From Saccharum officinarum (taxonomy: Eukaryota > Streptophyta > Magnoliopsida > Poales > Poaceae): DNA of 64,000 bases. Of this stretch, positions 45,428 to 56,182 are shown in pieces. Under the pieces are notes generated by a model that was given only the letters and a program-made list of their open reading frames with translations, did no database searches and was not told the origin of the DNA. The position numbers and the translations under genes are program-made. Positions within the stretch are counted from its first letter, which is position 1. Each line of letters opens with the position of its first letter. The stretch covers positions 72,865,737 through 72,929,736 of the forward strand of contig CM036170.1 of assembly GCA_020631735.1 (NCBI GenBank), read 5' to 3'.

Positions 45428-46650
45428 TGAAAGGTCTTGATGGCTAGAGGGGGGTGAATAGCCTATTAAAAAATTCTACAAAGACAAGCTAAACAAGTTT
45501 ATCAATAAAACAAATAGCGAGATGCGAGTTTTGCTTAGCCTATGGGGTGTTTGCAAGCCACCTATCCAATTCACAATTCTAGTATTTGCACTCAACCGCA
45601 CAAGTTAAACCGAGAAGGTAATTACAACTACAACTAGCAAGCTACACAAAAGAGCTACTCTAGCAAAGATAACTAAGAAGATAAAGCTGAGTTGAGTTAG
45701 GAGAGTTTCACCGAGGGGCGAAGTATTGAGCCAACCAATATTATCAACAATGAATACCAAGATAACCGAACACCGGGATCAATCAATCACAATATAAAAG
45801 TGATGACACAAAGATTTATCCCGAGGTTCACGTGCTTGCCGGCACGCTAGTCCCCGTTGTGTCCCTCTTCACCACGTGGTTCGGTGGCTAATCGGTCACA
45901 CACCGAGCCTCTCAAAAGGCGCCACAAGAACCTACCAAATGGCAAAAGGTTGCAATGACACGAGTAATATACTAATGTTGCCTTTGGCGCTTCGCCGAGG
46001 TAGGCACAAACCCCTCACAATCACCGGAGGTGGCCAAGAACAATCACCAACTCTTGCCAACGCCTCCAAGCTGCTCCAAGCCATCTAGGTGGCGGCAACC
46101 ACCAAGAGAAACAAGAATCCCGCAGCAAATCAACCACCAAGTGCCAACTAGATGTAATCTCACAATGCAAATGCACTTGGATCACTCAATCTCACTTCGA
46201 ATATGCAAAAAAAGTAAGAGAGATGAGTGGGAGGGGAGTTGCTTAGCTCAAAGTGCTCACAAGTATGTCAAATGTTCGAGAGAGAGAGCCTTGAGCCGGC
46301 CAACGAGTATTTATAGACGTACCCCTTCGAATAGAGCCGTTAGAAACTTAAACAGCCGAAATTGTGCTGACCGGACGCGCTGGTCCAACTGACCGGACGC
46401 GCCGGTTGCCCAATGGCTAACACGTGAAACACTGACCGGACGCGCTGGTCCAAACGACCGGACGCGCCGGTCGCACAACAGCTAACTATGAGGCAACGAT
46501 CGGACGCGCTCATCGCGCAGACCGGACGCGCTGGAAACGACCGGACGCGCTGGTCCCGAGAATGACTGGACGCGCTGGTCGCCTGAGCAGCGCTCAATGA
46601 AACAACGATCGGACGCGCTAAAGAAACATGACCGGACGCGGTTCTGTCGG
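45428..46650 (-). repeat. SIRE-like copia LTR, minus orientation, right end uncertain
   Basis: TGAAAGGTCTTGATGGCTAG and AGGGGGGTGAATAGCCT are the reverse complement of a SIRE-type LTR 3' end; compare the end of the LTR at 48916. A minus-strand TATAAATA lies at 46307-46317. An array of about ten CCGGACGCG motifs occupies 46375-46640, in the position of U3. The U3 start was not found, so the right edge could lie anywhere up to about 47160. Confidence 0.65.
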
Positions 46651-47166
46651 TTCCGTCGCGGCACCATGAGCCATTAACCAGGCGACTGTTACCAATTTAC
46701 ACGCAAAGAAGGCAGTGGGTCATAGAATCAAATGAGTATTGCAAAGGAAGGTTCAAGCAACAAGGGTCTCTTCCTCAACAAGGAACGAGGAATGCGAATC
46801 CCACAATGGATTCAAGTGTTCTATTGGGACATCCACAATTAACTGATATAGTATACTCCGCTAACCCACATCGTTGATCCACTTTTCTCTTGATGCTACT
46901 TCGAGAACCCTAAACAATATAATGTGAGATTTATGAGTAACAAACCTGATGAAGAAGCAAGCACGTTTCCAACGTCCTTACATGCTACAACATACGAGCA
47001 CTTGCTCTCGACACATTGCTTGCCTCCTACGGCTAAACGTTCTCAACCGCAACAAACAACACACAACAAAAGGATTGCAACACTAGAGAACAACGAGGAG
47101 AAACACTACTAACTACAGATACATCTCCTCTAGGGCAACTACTCTACTTCATCGGACCGAACGACT
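46651..47166. other. Unassigned stretch left of the split retroelement ORF
   Basis: Either the distal U3 of the SIRE-like LTR or internal sequence of the long-LTR element. No domains were seen. Confidence 0.4.
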
Positions 47167-47309
47167 TCATTCTTGCTCTGGTGGTACTTCTGCTGCACTG
47201 GGTTGCAGATCTCCGTCTTCTCCTGGTGGTGGCTGAGTGAGGGGAAGCAAGGGCTCCACTTCTGAAACCTCTGAGGGTGGCGGTGCTGGCGGTGCTGCTA
47301 CATTGGTTC
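47167..47309 (-). pseudogene. 3' part of the long-LTR element's ORF, cut off by the copia insertion
   Basis: The minus-strand frame TNVAAPPAPPPSEVSEVEPL to EVPPEQE ends in TGA at 47167-47169. It continues exactly in frame the ORF at 61448-60713 once the copia element and one GGTTC copy are removed. Pro/Glu-rich tail. Confidence 0.85.
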
Positions 47310-47752
47310 TGAAAGCATCTAGGCCCCGAGGTTTGGTTTCGGTAATTGATGACAACGCTTTATTACCATGACTAACGTGTGTTTTGCAGAAACTTTGGTA
47401 AGTTAGGTCATGGAGGTTTTAACTGCTTTGGGCACCATGGTATTCATGCCCCTTGATGGAAATCGTTTCGGTTTTCAAAAGAGTGACGTCAAGATTAAGG
47501 ACGGTTAGTTCCGGATGTCGAGGTGTTGAGAGACATTTGGAATAGTCGTTAGGATCTTCGTTTTTCTCTTTTGGCCGTACTATAAAGGGGGCATGAGCGG
47601 GTAGCTTGACCTAGGCGAGTCCTATGTTTAGGTGTGGTGCACACTTGTTAAACTTGGCGCTAGGCAGCTCTAGAATAGCTCAAAGTTCAGTTGGGAGCAA
47701 CTTGGTTCAAGTTGTGACGCTTTTCGGAGAGTTTCGGGTCGTTTTCCCTTGA

Positions 47753-48146
47753 CCGGACGCGGTCCTCGGCATGACCGGACGCGTCCGGTCAGTTCAGTTC
47801 CGCGGCTGGGGTTTCAGCTCTGAGCACCGGACGCGGTCCCCGCGAGGACCGGACGCGGTGGTCAGAAGTCAACACGTGTCACTTAAGGGAAACACCCGAT
47901 CGGACGCGATCTGGGTGTGATCGACGCGTCCGGTCATAGTCCAGTAAGGTCCTAAGACGACCGGACGCGTCCGGTCATCACCGATCGGACGCGGTCGCGC
48001 GTCCGGTGCGAGTACAGTAAGCTCCACGCACGATCGGACGCGTCCGGTCACCCCTGACCGGTGCGTCCGGTCATTTAGGTGTTTTTCGGTTTTTGACCGT
48101 TACGAGCGACCGACGCGTCCGGTCAGTACGACCGGCGCGTCCGGTC
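47753..48146. repeat. Array of GACCGGACGCG motifs in U3
   Basis: About fifteen copies, some as the 20-nt palindrome TGACCGGACGCGTCCGGTCA, in both orientations, spaced irregularly. The same array is in the 3' LTR (59544-59937). Confidence 0.9.
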
Positions 48147-48199
48147 AGCTCGAATTTTGCTGAGTCAGCAGGTAATGGTTCGTTTCGTCTGTGGGGGTG

Positions 48200-48207
48200 T
48201 ATAAATA
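48200..48207 (+). promoter_or_regulatory. TATA box of the SIRE-type 5' LTR
   Basis: TATAAATA just after the motif array, repeated at 59991 in the 3' LTR. A second TATA-like CTATAAAGG lies near the U3 start (47580). The first is better placed for the genomic transcript. Confidence 0.65.
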
Positions 48208-48918
48208 CATCCCCACCACCTCTTTTAGAGGTCTCTTGCTCATTTGATCAGCTGATAAACGCCTTTGGAGTGCAAGGTAGTGCAAGAGCACTAGTGAGGA
48301 TAGAGATTTGAGAATCAAAGCTTGAGAGTTCCTCACTAGCGATTAGAGAGTAGCAAGTGTGCATCCACTTTCTCATTTGGGCTCGTAGTGGTCAAGTGAG
48401 AGTTCTAGCTTGTTACTCTTAGTGATCGCCATCACCTAGACGGCTTGGGGGTGATTGGGAGTTTGGTGTTCATCCGGCGGAGCTTGTGGATGACCCAACT
48501 CATCTTGTAAGCGGTTGTGGGTGATTCACCGCGACGGAGTGTCAAAGAATCAACCCGTAGAGAGCACTTGATCCTTGCGCGGATCAAGGGGGAGCGACAC
48601 CCTTGCGCGGGTGCTCCAACGAGGACTAGTGGGGAGTGGCGACTCTCCGATACCTCGGAAAAACATCGCCGTGTTCCTTGCCCCTTTACATTCAAGCATT
48701 TACATTCTCGTATTTACTTACATTGCTTGTTTACATTCCTAGACTTGCCATGCTAGACTAGGATTGCAAACTAGGGTGCAAAACTTTATATCGGTAGACT
48801 CTCTAGGAACACAAGTAGACACTAGGGGTGAATTCCGGCTTGTAGGATTTATTTCTTGCATTTATTTTTTAGAAAAGCCCAATTCACCCCCCCTCTTGGG
48901 CATCTTGATCCTTTCAAT

Positions 48919-48930
48919 TGGTATCGGAGC
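48919..48930 (+). other. Primer binding site of the SIRE-type element
   Basis: TGGTATCGGAGC, two bases after the LTR. It differs by one base from TGGTATCAGAGC, the complement of the plant initiator tRNA-Met 3' end. Confidence 0.85.
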
Positions 48931-48969
48931 AGTGTTGCTCTATTTTTAGGCTTTACCGCCTAGAGCAAG

Positions 48970-51216
48970 ATGTCTAATGGGGAAGGACCACCTCCCACTT
49001 TTGAGGGAGACGATTTTCCATATTGGAAAATTCGTATGGAGGCGTACCTCGAAGCCATAGATGTTGGGTGCCTTAGAGCCGCAACCGAAGGGCTTCCCCC
49101 CATAAGGGATCCCGCTAACCCAAGTGGTGACGAGGAGAAGTACGACCGGTGGAATGCAAAGGCAAAAAATGCACTCTACCGGGGCTTAGGCAAAGATATC
49201 TTCAATCGCGTGCGTAATGCAAAGAACGCTCATGAATTGTGGGAAAATCTTTGTGCTCTCCATGAGAGAACTAAGAGTGAGCGTGAGGAACGCTATCACA
49301 TAGCCTTAAAGAAAATTAATTCTTTTGAGATGCTTCCTAAAGAAAGTGCTAATGACATGTACACTCGCTTGAATGTTCTTGTTGAGGACCTCAATGCTCT
49401 TGGGCTCACCAAAATAAGCCAATCGGATGTTGCAAGGAAGATCTTGAGTGTGCTTCCCGTTGAGAAGTATGGACACATTGTCACCGTGCTTCACCAAAGT
49501 GATCTTTCCACCGCAACACCGACTCAAGTTTTAGGGAAAATCAATGCTCATGAGATGTACATGCATATCACTCCGGAAGAGGGCTCATCATCTTCCAAGA
49601 AGAAAGACTTGGCCTTCAAAGCTAGTCATGACAAGAAGAAGATGAAGGGCCAAGCCATGATGGTGCAAGAAAGCTCAAGTGAAAGTGATGTTGATGATGA
49701 ATCACTTGCACTCATGGTGAGAAAGACCACCAAGATGTTAAAGAAGCTTAACAAGAGTGGCATCAAGTTCGATGGCAAGAAGAAGAAATTCTTCACAAGT
49801 AGCAAGAGAAAGCCAATCTCGGAGATGGATTGCTACAATTGTGGTGAACTTGGCCATCTAGCTCATCAATGCCCTAGACCACCAAAAGACAAGTACAAGA
49901 ACAAGAACAAGGGCAAGAAAAATGATTCAAGTGATGAAGAAGAAGAGAAGAAGAGGAACAAGCCATACAAGAAGAAGGATGGCAAAAAGAAGGAGTTCCA
50001 CAAGAAGAAGAAGGGAGGAAAGGCATACATTGTTGGTGATTGGCTCACCGACATTGAATCATCATGTGAGTCCTCCGAAGATGAGAGCAATGATGAGAAA
50101 GAGAAGGTTGCCGCATTTGTGATGGGGCCATCATCTTCACCAACATCTTCATCACCACCTTCACCGCCTCCTTCACCATCATCATCCACTACTCACCTAT
50201 GCCTTATGGCCAAGGGTGAACGAAAGGTACAAAACCATGATAGTGATGATGATAGTGATAGTGATGATGAATATGACTCACCTTCTTATGATGAACTTGT
50301 AAAATTGTTAAACAAATACACTAAAATCATAAGAAGAACTAGAAGTGAAAATGATGACCTTCAAAATGAAAATGAATCACTCTCATCAAAGCTTGAAAAT
50401 ATTCAAAAGACTAGTGGTGAGCTTAGAGTTCAAAATGAAGTGATGTCTTCCACTCTCAAGGAGCTCAAAACCTCTTATAAAGAGCTTAAAGATCAACATG
50501 ATAAACTTGAGAAGAAGCATGATGAGCTCATCACTAGATACAATTCTCTAAAGGACAAATACACCACATTAAAAATTGATTATGATAGTCTTGTGGTTGC
50601 TAATGAACTTGCTCTTGAGACACATGATGCTACTAACCATGTTGTTAAGTGTGATATAGCTACATCATGTGATGACTTGATCATTGAAAGCATTGAGCGA
50701 GGTTCTAGTAGCAAAGGCAAGAGTGTGGTTGAGTCAAGCAACCATGATGATTATGCCAAGATTAAGAGTGAGAATGAGAAGCTTGCAAATGAGAACAAGA
50801 AGCTAAAAGGTTTGATGGCTCTTGAGAAGCAACCAACAAATGAGTCACTCATTGAAGAAAACAAAAAGCTCAAGCAAGAAAAAGAGTATCTCAAGACCGG
50901 CCTAAGCAAGTTCACAAGAGGCCAACATTTGCAAAGTGAGCTCCTCATGAACACCGTAATGAAGATGGATAGAAGTGGTATTGGGTACTTGGCAAATCAA
51001 GAGAAGAAAGCAAAAGCTCAACAACAACAAAGCAAGTCAAAGCCCAAGCCAAAGAGATGTGTTGAGTGTGGTCAAGAAGGTCACTTTGCTCATGAATGCA
51101 AAACTCCACCACCACAACCCTTGTCCAAGCATGCTAGACCTTTCGCTTTCAATGCTCATTATATGCTAAGAAAAGATTCAAATGGAAAGATGAAAGTCAT
51201 GTTTTTGGGTCCCTAA
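48970..51216 (+). CDS. gag: Gag polyprotein of the SIRE-type element, 748 aa
   Basis: Starts ATGTCTAATGGGGAAG 40 bases after the primer binding site. The N-terminal part (about 15-200) is a UBN2/retrotrans_gag-type capsid region (FPYWKIRMEAYLEA, ELWENLCALHERTKSEREER, YTRLNVLVEDLNALG). A first CCHC zinc knuckle CYNCGELGHLAHQC is at about residue 287. Then come Lys- and Asp/Glu-rich stretches, a long coiled coil (about 450-550) and a second knuckle CVECGQEGHFAHEC at about residue 697. The double knuckle and extra C-terminal half make it much longer than usual copia Gag, as known for the SIRE lineage. Ends TAA at 51214-51216. No disabling change is seen. Confidence 0.92.
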   Translation: MSNGEGPPPTFEGDDFPYWKIRMEAYLEAIDVGCLRAATEGLPPIRDPANPSGDEEKYDRWNAKAKNALYRGLGKDIFNRVRNAKNAHELWENLCALHERTKSEREERYHIALKKINSFEMLPKESANDMYTRLNVLVEDLNALGLTKISQSDVARKILSVLPVEKYGHIVTVLHQSDLSTATPTQVLGKINAHEMYMHITPEEGSSSSKKKDLAFKASHDKKKMKGQAMMVQESSSESDVDDESLALMVRKTTKMLKKLNKSGIKFDGKKKKFFTSSKRKPISEMDCYNCGELGHLAHQCPRPPKDKYKNKNKGKKNDSSDEEEEKKRNKPYKKKDGKKKEFHKKKKGGKAYIVGDWLTDIESSCESSEDESNDEKEKVAAFVMGPSSSPTSSSPPSPPPSPSSSTTHLCLMAKGERKVQNHDSDDDSDSDDEYDSPSYDELVKLLNKYTKIIRRTRSENDDLQNENESLSSKLENIQKTSGELRVQNEVMSSTLKELKTSYKELKDQHDKLEKKHDELITRYNSLKDKYTTLKIDYDSLVVANELALETHDATNHVVKCDIATSCDDLIIESIERGSSSKGKSVVESSNHDDYAKIKSENEKLANENKKLKGLMALEKQPTNESLIEENKKLKQEKEYLKTGLSKFTRGQHLQSELLMNTVMKMDRSGIGYLANQEKKAKAQQQQSKSKPKPKRCVECGQEGHFAHECKTPPPQPLSKHARPFAFNAHYMLRKDSNGKMKVMFLGP

Positions 51217-51243
51217 ACAAAAAGCTTGATCTCTTGTGTGTAG
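51217..51243 (+). promoter_or_regulatory. gag-pol junction: two stops and a splice-acceptor-like site
   Basis: The 27 nt between gag and pol carry CCCTAAAC (branch-point-like), then TTGATCTCTTGTGTGTAG just before pol. This resembles a plant 3' splice site. The two stops in frame make simple readthrough less easy. Confidence 0.4.
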
Positions 51244-54200
51244 GTGAACTACAAGACCGGTGGAACTCATTGGGTTATTGATAGTGGTTGCACTCAACAT
51301 ATGACCGGTGATCCTCGTATGTTCACCACCATTGAAGAGAATGGAATATGTCAAGAGAAGATCACATTTGGGGATAATTCAAAGAGCAAAGTCAAGGGTA
51401 TAGGCAAGATTGCAATATCACATGATCACTCACTCTCAAATGTGCTCTATATTGCTTCATTGAGTTTCAACTTGTTATCCGTTGGGCAACTTTGTGACCT
51501 TGGCTTCCAATGCTTGTTCACACCAAATGAAGTGGAAGTTTCAAAGATAGATGACAAGCAAGTGATATTCAAAGGCTTTAGATACAATAATCTTTATCTT
51601 GTTGACTTCACCTCCGAAGATGCAAATTTGATGACATGTTTGTTCACCAAGACCTCACTTGGTTGGCTTTGGCATAGGAGGCTTGCTCATGTTGGAATGA
51701 ACACTCTCAACAAGCTATTGAAGAAAGAACTAGTGAGAGGATTGAAGGATGTGAAGTTTGAAAAGGACAAACCTTGTAGTGCATGTCAAGCGGGCAAACA
51801 AGTTGCAAACACTCATCCAACCAAAGCTTTCATGTCAACTTCAAGAGTGCTAGAACTTCTACACATGGATTTGTTTGGGCCTACAACATACAAGAGCTTG
51901 GGTGGTAATCTCTATTGTCTTGTGATAGTGGATGACTACTCAAGGTATACATGGACTTTCTTCCTTCATGACAAATCCGAAGTGGCAAATTGCTTCAAGA
52001 AGTTTGCAAAGAGAGCTCAAAATGAATTTGAAGTCAAGATAAAGAAGATTAGAAGTGACAATGGGAAAGAGTTTGACAACACCAACATTGAAGCTTATTG
52101 TGATGAAATTGGAATCAAGCATGAGGTGTCTTCAACCTACACTCCTCAACAAAATGGTGTAGTTGAGAGAAAGAACCGAACATTGATCACCCTTGCAAGA
52201 ACAATGCTAGATGAGTACAACACTCCGGAGAAGTTGTGGGCCGAGGCAATCAACACCGCATGCTATGCTTCAAATCGCCTCTTCCTACAAAAGTTTCTTG
52301 GCAAGACCCCCTATGAGTTGCTTAATGGGAAGAAGCCGGACGTCTCTTTCTTCCGGGTGTTTGGTTGCAAATGTTACATCTACAAGAAGCGTCAACACCT
52401 AGGGAAGTTTCAAAGACGTTGTGATATTGGTTTTCTTGTTGGTTACTCATCAAAGTCCAAAGCATATAGAGTATTTAACCATGCCACCGGTTTGGTTGAA
52501 GAAACATATGATGTGGAATTTGATGAATCTAACGGCTCCCAAGGAGCAATTGAGAATTGTGATGATGTAGGTGATGAACCCTTGAGGGAGGCCATGAAGA
52601 ACATGCCGGTGGGAGACATCAAGCCAAAAGATGATGATGACGATGTACAAATTGTTGATCCACCATCTTCATCACGTGTGCCTCAAGATGATGACAAGAA
52701 TGAGAGAGTTGAAAATGAAGACACTTATGTCTCTCATGAACAATCCGAGGCACAAGCTCAAGATGTTGATGCTCCTCATCCACCTCCTCAAGTGGTTGAT
52801 AAAAGAAATTCACCACTACTTCAAGCACATCCACAAGATCTCATCATAGGGAGTCCTACAAAGGGAGTAATAACTCGATCCCAAAAGCTAGCTTCCTTTG
52901 TTGAACATCACTCTTTTGTCTCTTGCGTTGAACCTAAGAATGTAGAAGAATCTCTTCAAGATCCGGATTGGGTGATTGCAATGCATGAAGAATTGAACAA
53001 CTTCACCCGCAATCAAGTATGGACACTTGAAGAGCATCCCAAAGGTGTAAGAGTCATTGAAACCAAGTGGGTGTTCCGAAACAAGCAAGATGACCAAGGC
53101 ATAGTGGTGAGGAACAAGGCAAGACTAGTTGCAAAGGGGTTCTCTCAAGTTGAAGGTCTTGATTTTGGAGAGACCTTTGCACCCGTTGCAAGACTTGAAG
53201 CCATTCGTATCCTCCTTGCATATGCATCACATCATGATATGAAACTATATCAAATGGATGTGAAAAGTGCATTTTTAAATGGCTTTATAAATGAACTAGT
53301 CTATGTTAATCAACCTCCCGGGTTTGAAGACCCTAGATATCCTAATCATGTTTATAGGTTGTCCAAGGCGTTATATGGGCTCAAGCAAGCCCCTAGAGCG
53401 TGGTATGAACGCCTCCGGGACTTCCTCATTGAGAAGGGCTTCACCATTGGGAAGGTCGACACCACACTATTCACCAAGAAGTTTAATGGGGAGATCTTCA
53501 TTTGTCAAGTATATGTTGATGATATCATCTTCGGATCAACAAATGAAGATTATTGCAAGGAATTTGGTGAATTGATGTCAAAGGAATTCGAGATGTCAAT
53601 GATTGGTGAGCTCACATTCTTCCTTGGTTTTCAAGTAAAGCAAATGAGAGAAGGGATTTTCATCTCTCAAGAAAAGTATACCAAGGATCTTCTCAAAAGA
53701 TTCAAGATGGAAGAATGCAAACCAATCAAGACCCCAATGCCATCAAATGGACATCTCGACCTAGATGAGGGAGGTAAACCGGTTGATCAAACTCTCTACC
53801 GTTCTATGATTGGTAGCTTGTTATACCTTACCGCATCTAGGCCCGATATCATGTTTAGTGTGTGCATGTGTGCTCGCTTTCAAGCGTGCCCTAAAGAACC
53901 TCACCTAAGTGCCGTAAAAAGAATCCTAAGATATCTTAAGCTCACCCCAAGCATTGGTCTTTGGTATCCCAAAGGAGCTAGATTCCAACTAGTTGGCTAT
54001 TCCGATTCGGACTATGCCGGTTGCAAAATTGATAGAAAAAGCACATCCGGAGGGTGCCATTTGCTTGGAAGATCTTTAGTATCTTGGTCATCTAAAAAGC
54101 AAAATAGTGTGGCTTTGTCCACCGCCGAGGCGGAATACATTGCCGCGGGGGCTTGTTGTGCACAAATCCTATATATGAAACAAACCCTCCTAGACTATGG

Positions 54201-54468
54201 AATTGTTCTTGAAAAGGTGCCACTTTTATGTGATAATGAAAGTGCCGTTAAAATTGCTAACAATCCGGTACAACACTCTCGCACCAAGCACATTGATATC
54301 CGTCATCACTTTCTAAGAGATCACGTTGCTAAAAATGACATATCACAAGAAGGTGTAAGAAGTGAAAATCAATTAGCGGATATCTTCACTAAACCTTTGG
54401 ATGAGGCAACCTTTTGTAGGTTAAGAAGTGAACTAAATGTGCTTGATTCTAGTAACTTTAAAAAATGA
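51244..54468 (+). CDS. pol: Pol polyprotein of the SIRE-type element (PR-INT-RT-RH)
   Basis: In the same frame as gag, after TAA (51214-51216) and TAG (51241-51243). Order: protease [17 protein letters not shown]-pre-integrase [18 protein letters not shown] (HHCC); integrase core [35 protein letters not shown] (D, D, E); RT with [37 protein letters not shown] and [11 protein letters not shown] (about residue 757); RNase H with [29 protein letters not shown] and [14 protein letters not shown]. All catalytic motifs are present and the frame is open for about 1074 codons. There is no ATG at its start, so expression needs stop readthrough or splicing. GTG at 51244 is only the first sense codon. 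Confidence 0.94.
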   Translation: MNYKTGGTHWVIDSGCTQHMTGDPRMFTTIEENGICQEKITFGDNSKSKVKGIGKIAISHDHSLSNVLYIASLSFNLLSVGQLCDLGFQCLFTPNEVEVSKIDDKQVIFKGFRYNNLYLVDFTSEDANLMTCLFTKTSLGWLWHRRLAHVGMNTLNKLLKKELVRGLKDVKFEKDKPCSACQAGKQVANTHPTKAFMSTSRVLELLHMDLFGPTTYKSLGGNLYCLVIVDDYSRYTWTFFLHDKSEVANCFKKFAKRAQNEFEVKIKKIRSDNGKEFDNTNIEAYCDEIGIKHEVSSTYTPQQNGVVERKNRTLITLARTMLDEYNTPEKLWAEAINTACYASNRLFLQKFLGKTPYELLNGKKPDVSFFRVFGCKCYIYKKRQHLGKFQRRCDIGFLVGYSSKSKAYRVFNHATGLVEETYDVEFDESNGSQGAIENCDDVGDEPLREAMKNMPVGDIKPKDDDDDVQIVDPPSSSRVPQDDDKNERVENEDTYVSHEQSEAQAQDVDAPHPPPQVVDKRNSPLLQAHPQDLIIGSPTKGVITRSQKLASFVEHHSFVSCVEPKNVEESLQDPDWVIAMHEELNNFTRNQVWTLEEHPKGVRVIETKWVFRNKQDDQGIVVRNKARLVAKGFSQVEGLDFGETFAPVARLEAIRILLAYASHHDMKLYQMDVKSAFLNGFINELVYVNQPPGFEDPRYPNHVYRLSKALYGLKQAPRAWYERLRDFLIEKGFTIGKVDTTLFTKKFNGEIFICQVYVDDIIFGSTNEDYCKEFGELMSKEFEMSMIGELTFFLGFQVKQMREGIFISQEKYTKDLLKRFKMEECKPIKTPMPSNGHLDLDEGGKPVDQTLYRSMIGSLLYLTASRPDIMFSVCMCARFQACPKEPHLSAVKRILRYLKLTPSIGLWYPKGARFQLVGYSDSDYAGCKIDRKSTSGGCHLLGRSLVSWSSKKQNSVALSTAEAEYIAAGACCAQILYMKQTLLDYGIVLEKVPLLCDNESAVKIANNPVQHSRTKHIDIRHHFLRDHVAKNDISQEGVRSENQLADIFTKPLDEATFCRLRSELNVLDSSNFKK

Positions 54469-56182
54469 GCGTGTGTTGTCCCTTGCATTGCATTGTATAA
54501 TATGCCATGTCTTTTTTATCGCATTGTTTTTAGGGCTTGGCTAACACGGTTACGATAACCCTTCCTTGGAGGAGTGAAAAAGCCTAACCGTGGATCAAAC
54601 TTGACAAGCATTCTAGTTTTACCTTCTTGTATTGCATTGCATATGCATGGTTGTTATTCTTGTCGTTTCTTTTCGGTTAAGCTTTGAGCAACCTCTGTGT
54701 TCGTCCATGGATAGAGAGAGCATTTTGACGCTCCTAAAGGTTCAAAAACTCTATTACGTGGCCATACGTTGCTCCTTGGGTGTTTATTGTCTATTTTCTT
54801 AAAAATAATACTAGCCTAAGGCAATCTATTTTGAAAAATTTTGAGGGTTTGAGTGAGGTCTCTCATATCGTGTTCCAATTGGTGTTTATTTGTGTCTCTT
54901 TGAATTGGAACCTGATTGGGAGAAGTCGCGTCGTAGTTCGGAACAAAGAAAGGCGAAGAACAGACACCGGACGCTGCACCGGACGCAGTGATGCTTCACC
55001 ACCGCGTCCGGTCCCGGCGTCCAGCAGCGCGTCCGATCATCCAGAAGACCAACTCCAGATATAGTGATCGGACGCTGCACCGGACGCGCCTCTATTGACC
55101 ACCGCGTCCGGTCCCTGTTACCACCACCGCGTCCGGTCATTCGCGATATATTCCCGAACTTCCAACGACCGGACTCTGACCGCGTCCGGTCAGTCTGCAC
55201 CGGACGCGTCAGGTCACTCCAGGAGCTTACTGGAGTATGACCGGACGCTGCACCACCGCGTCCGGTCATATCGACCACCGCGTCCGGTCATCACGTGTCG
55301 CGCGGATCTAACCCCTTCATAAAACCGTTCATCCTCGGCCGGTTTTCTTTCACCCGCACGCGTTTCCGCCGCCGCCTTGCCCTAGTCGCCGTCTCGTCGT
55401 TTCCGCCGCCCCCTCACCGTCTTCCCTGCCGCAGGCGACCTCCTGTCGTGCCTGCGCCGCACCTTCCTCGCCCGCACGCGCTCGCCGCTCGCGCGCTGCT
55501 CGCTGCCGCACCGGCCGCTCCCGCGCCACCCGCAGCCGCACCCTCGCCCGCCGCTGCTGCGCCGCGCGCCACCGCCGCCGGCAAGCCATCCAGCCTCGCC
55601 GTGCACCTCGCCAGCAGTAGCCGCAGCTCCCCCGTGCCAACCCTGGCTCGTCATTCATCCTTCGGCCGCTTTCCTCTTCTAGGGTTTGCCCTCTCCCCTG
55701 CCTAGGGTTTTGCCCTAACCCTAGGGTTCGTCGGACGATCGTTCATCGACGAGTTTCGTCGCGCGTCGTCTTCTTCGTGAGGTTGTTTCACGTCACCTTG
55801 ATCTCCTTCCTAGGGTTTGCCGTAACTGTTTCTTTTTCAATCCTAATTATACCTTGTTTCGGCAAATCAGAGCTCGTTCGGCGATTTCGGGAATCTCGCA
55901 ATCTAGGTCACCTTACCCTGTCAGTCATCTCGACGATCCGAGGTAGCTTCACGTTTCGATTCATATCGTATCTCATATGCTTGCTATCTCTAGGATTCGT
56001 ACCTTTTAGTTATATATGTGTTTATAGTAGATCTCTCTATTCCGTCTTTGCAGCGAGTCTGTTGTGTGTCAGGGTGAGATCAGTTTGCTAAATCCGAGGC
56101 CAAGCCTGCGGATACGGATTGAGGCCAAGCCTCTTGAGTGACAGTTCATCATCTTACAGAGGTTCTCAGTCAGTGTGTCAGC
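54469..56182 (+). other. Spacer between pol and ORF3 with motif array and leader-like region
   Basis: 54960-55290 repeats the CCGGACGCG motif about thirteen times. 55311-55780 is GC-rich and looks like a plant gene leader (CTAGGGTTTTGCCC and CCTAACCCTAGGG). 55920-56053 could be an intron (GAG/GTAGCTTCACG to TCTTTGCAG/CGAG). No ORF of its own is supported. Confidence 0.55.

Larger units (their letters stand above)
47310..48916 (+). repeat. 5' LTR of the SIRE-type element
   Basis: TGAAAGCATCTAGG to GATCCTTTCA, 1607 bp. U3 holds an array of CCGGACGCG motifs (47753-48146), then a TATA box at 48200 and an R-U5 region with direct GGGGGTGATTG and CACCGCGACGG segments. Followed by the primer binding site after two bases. 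Confidence 0.95.
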
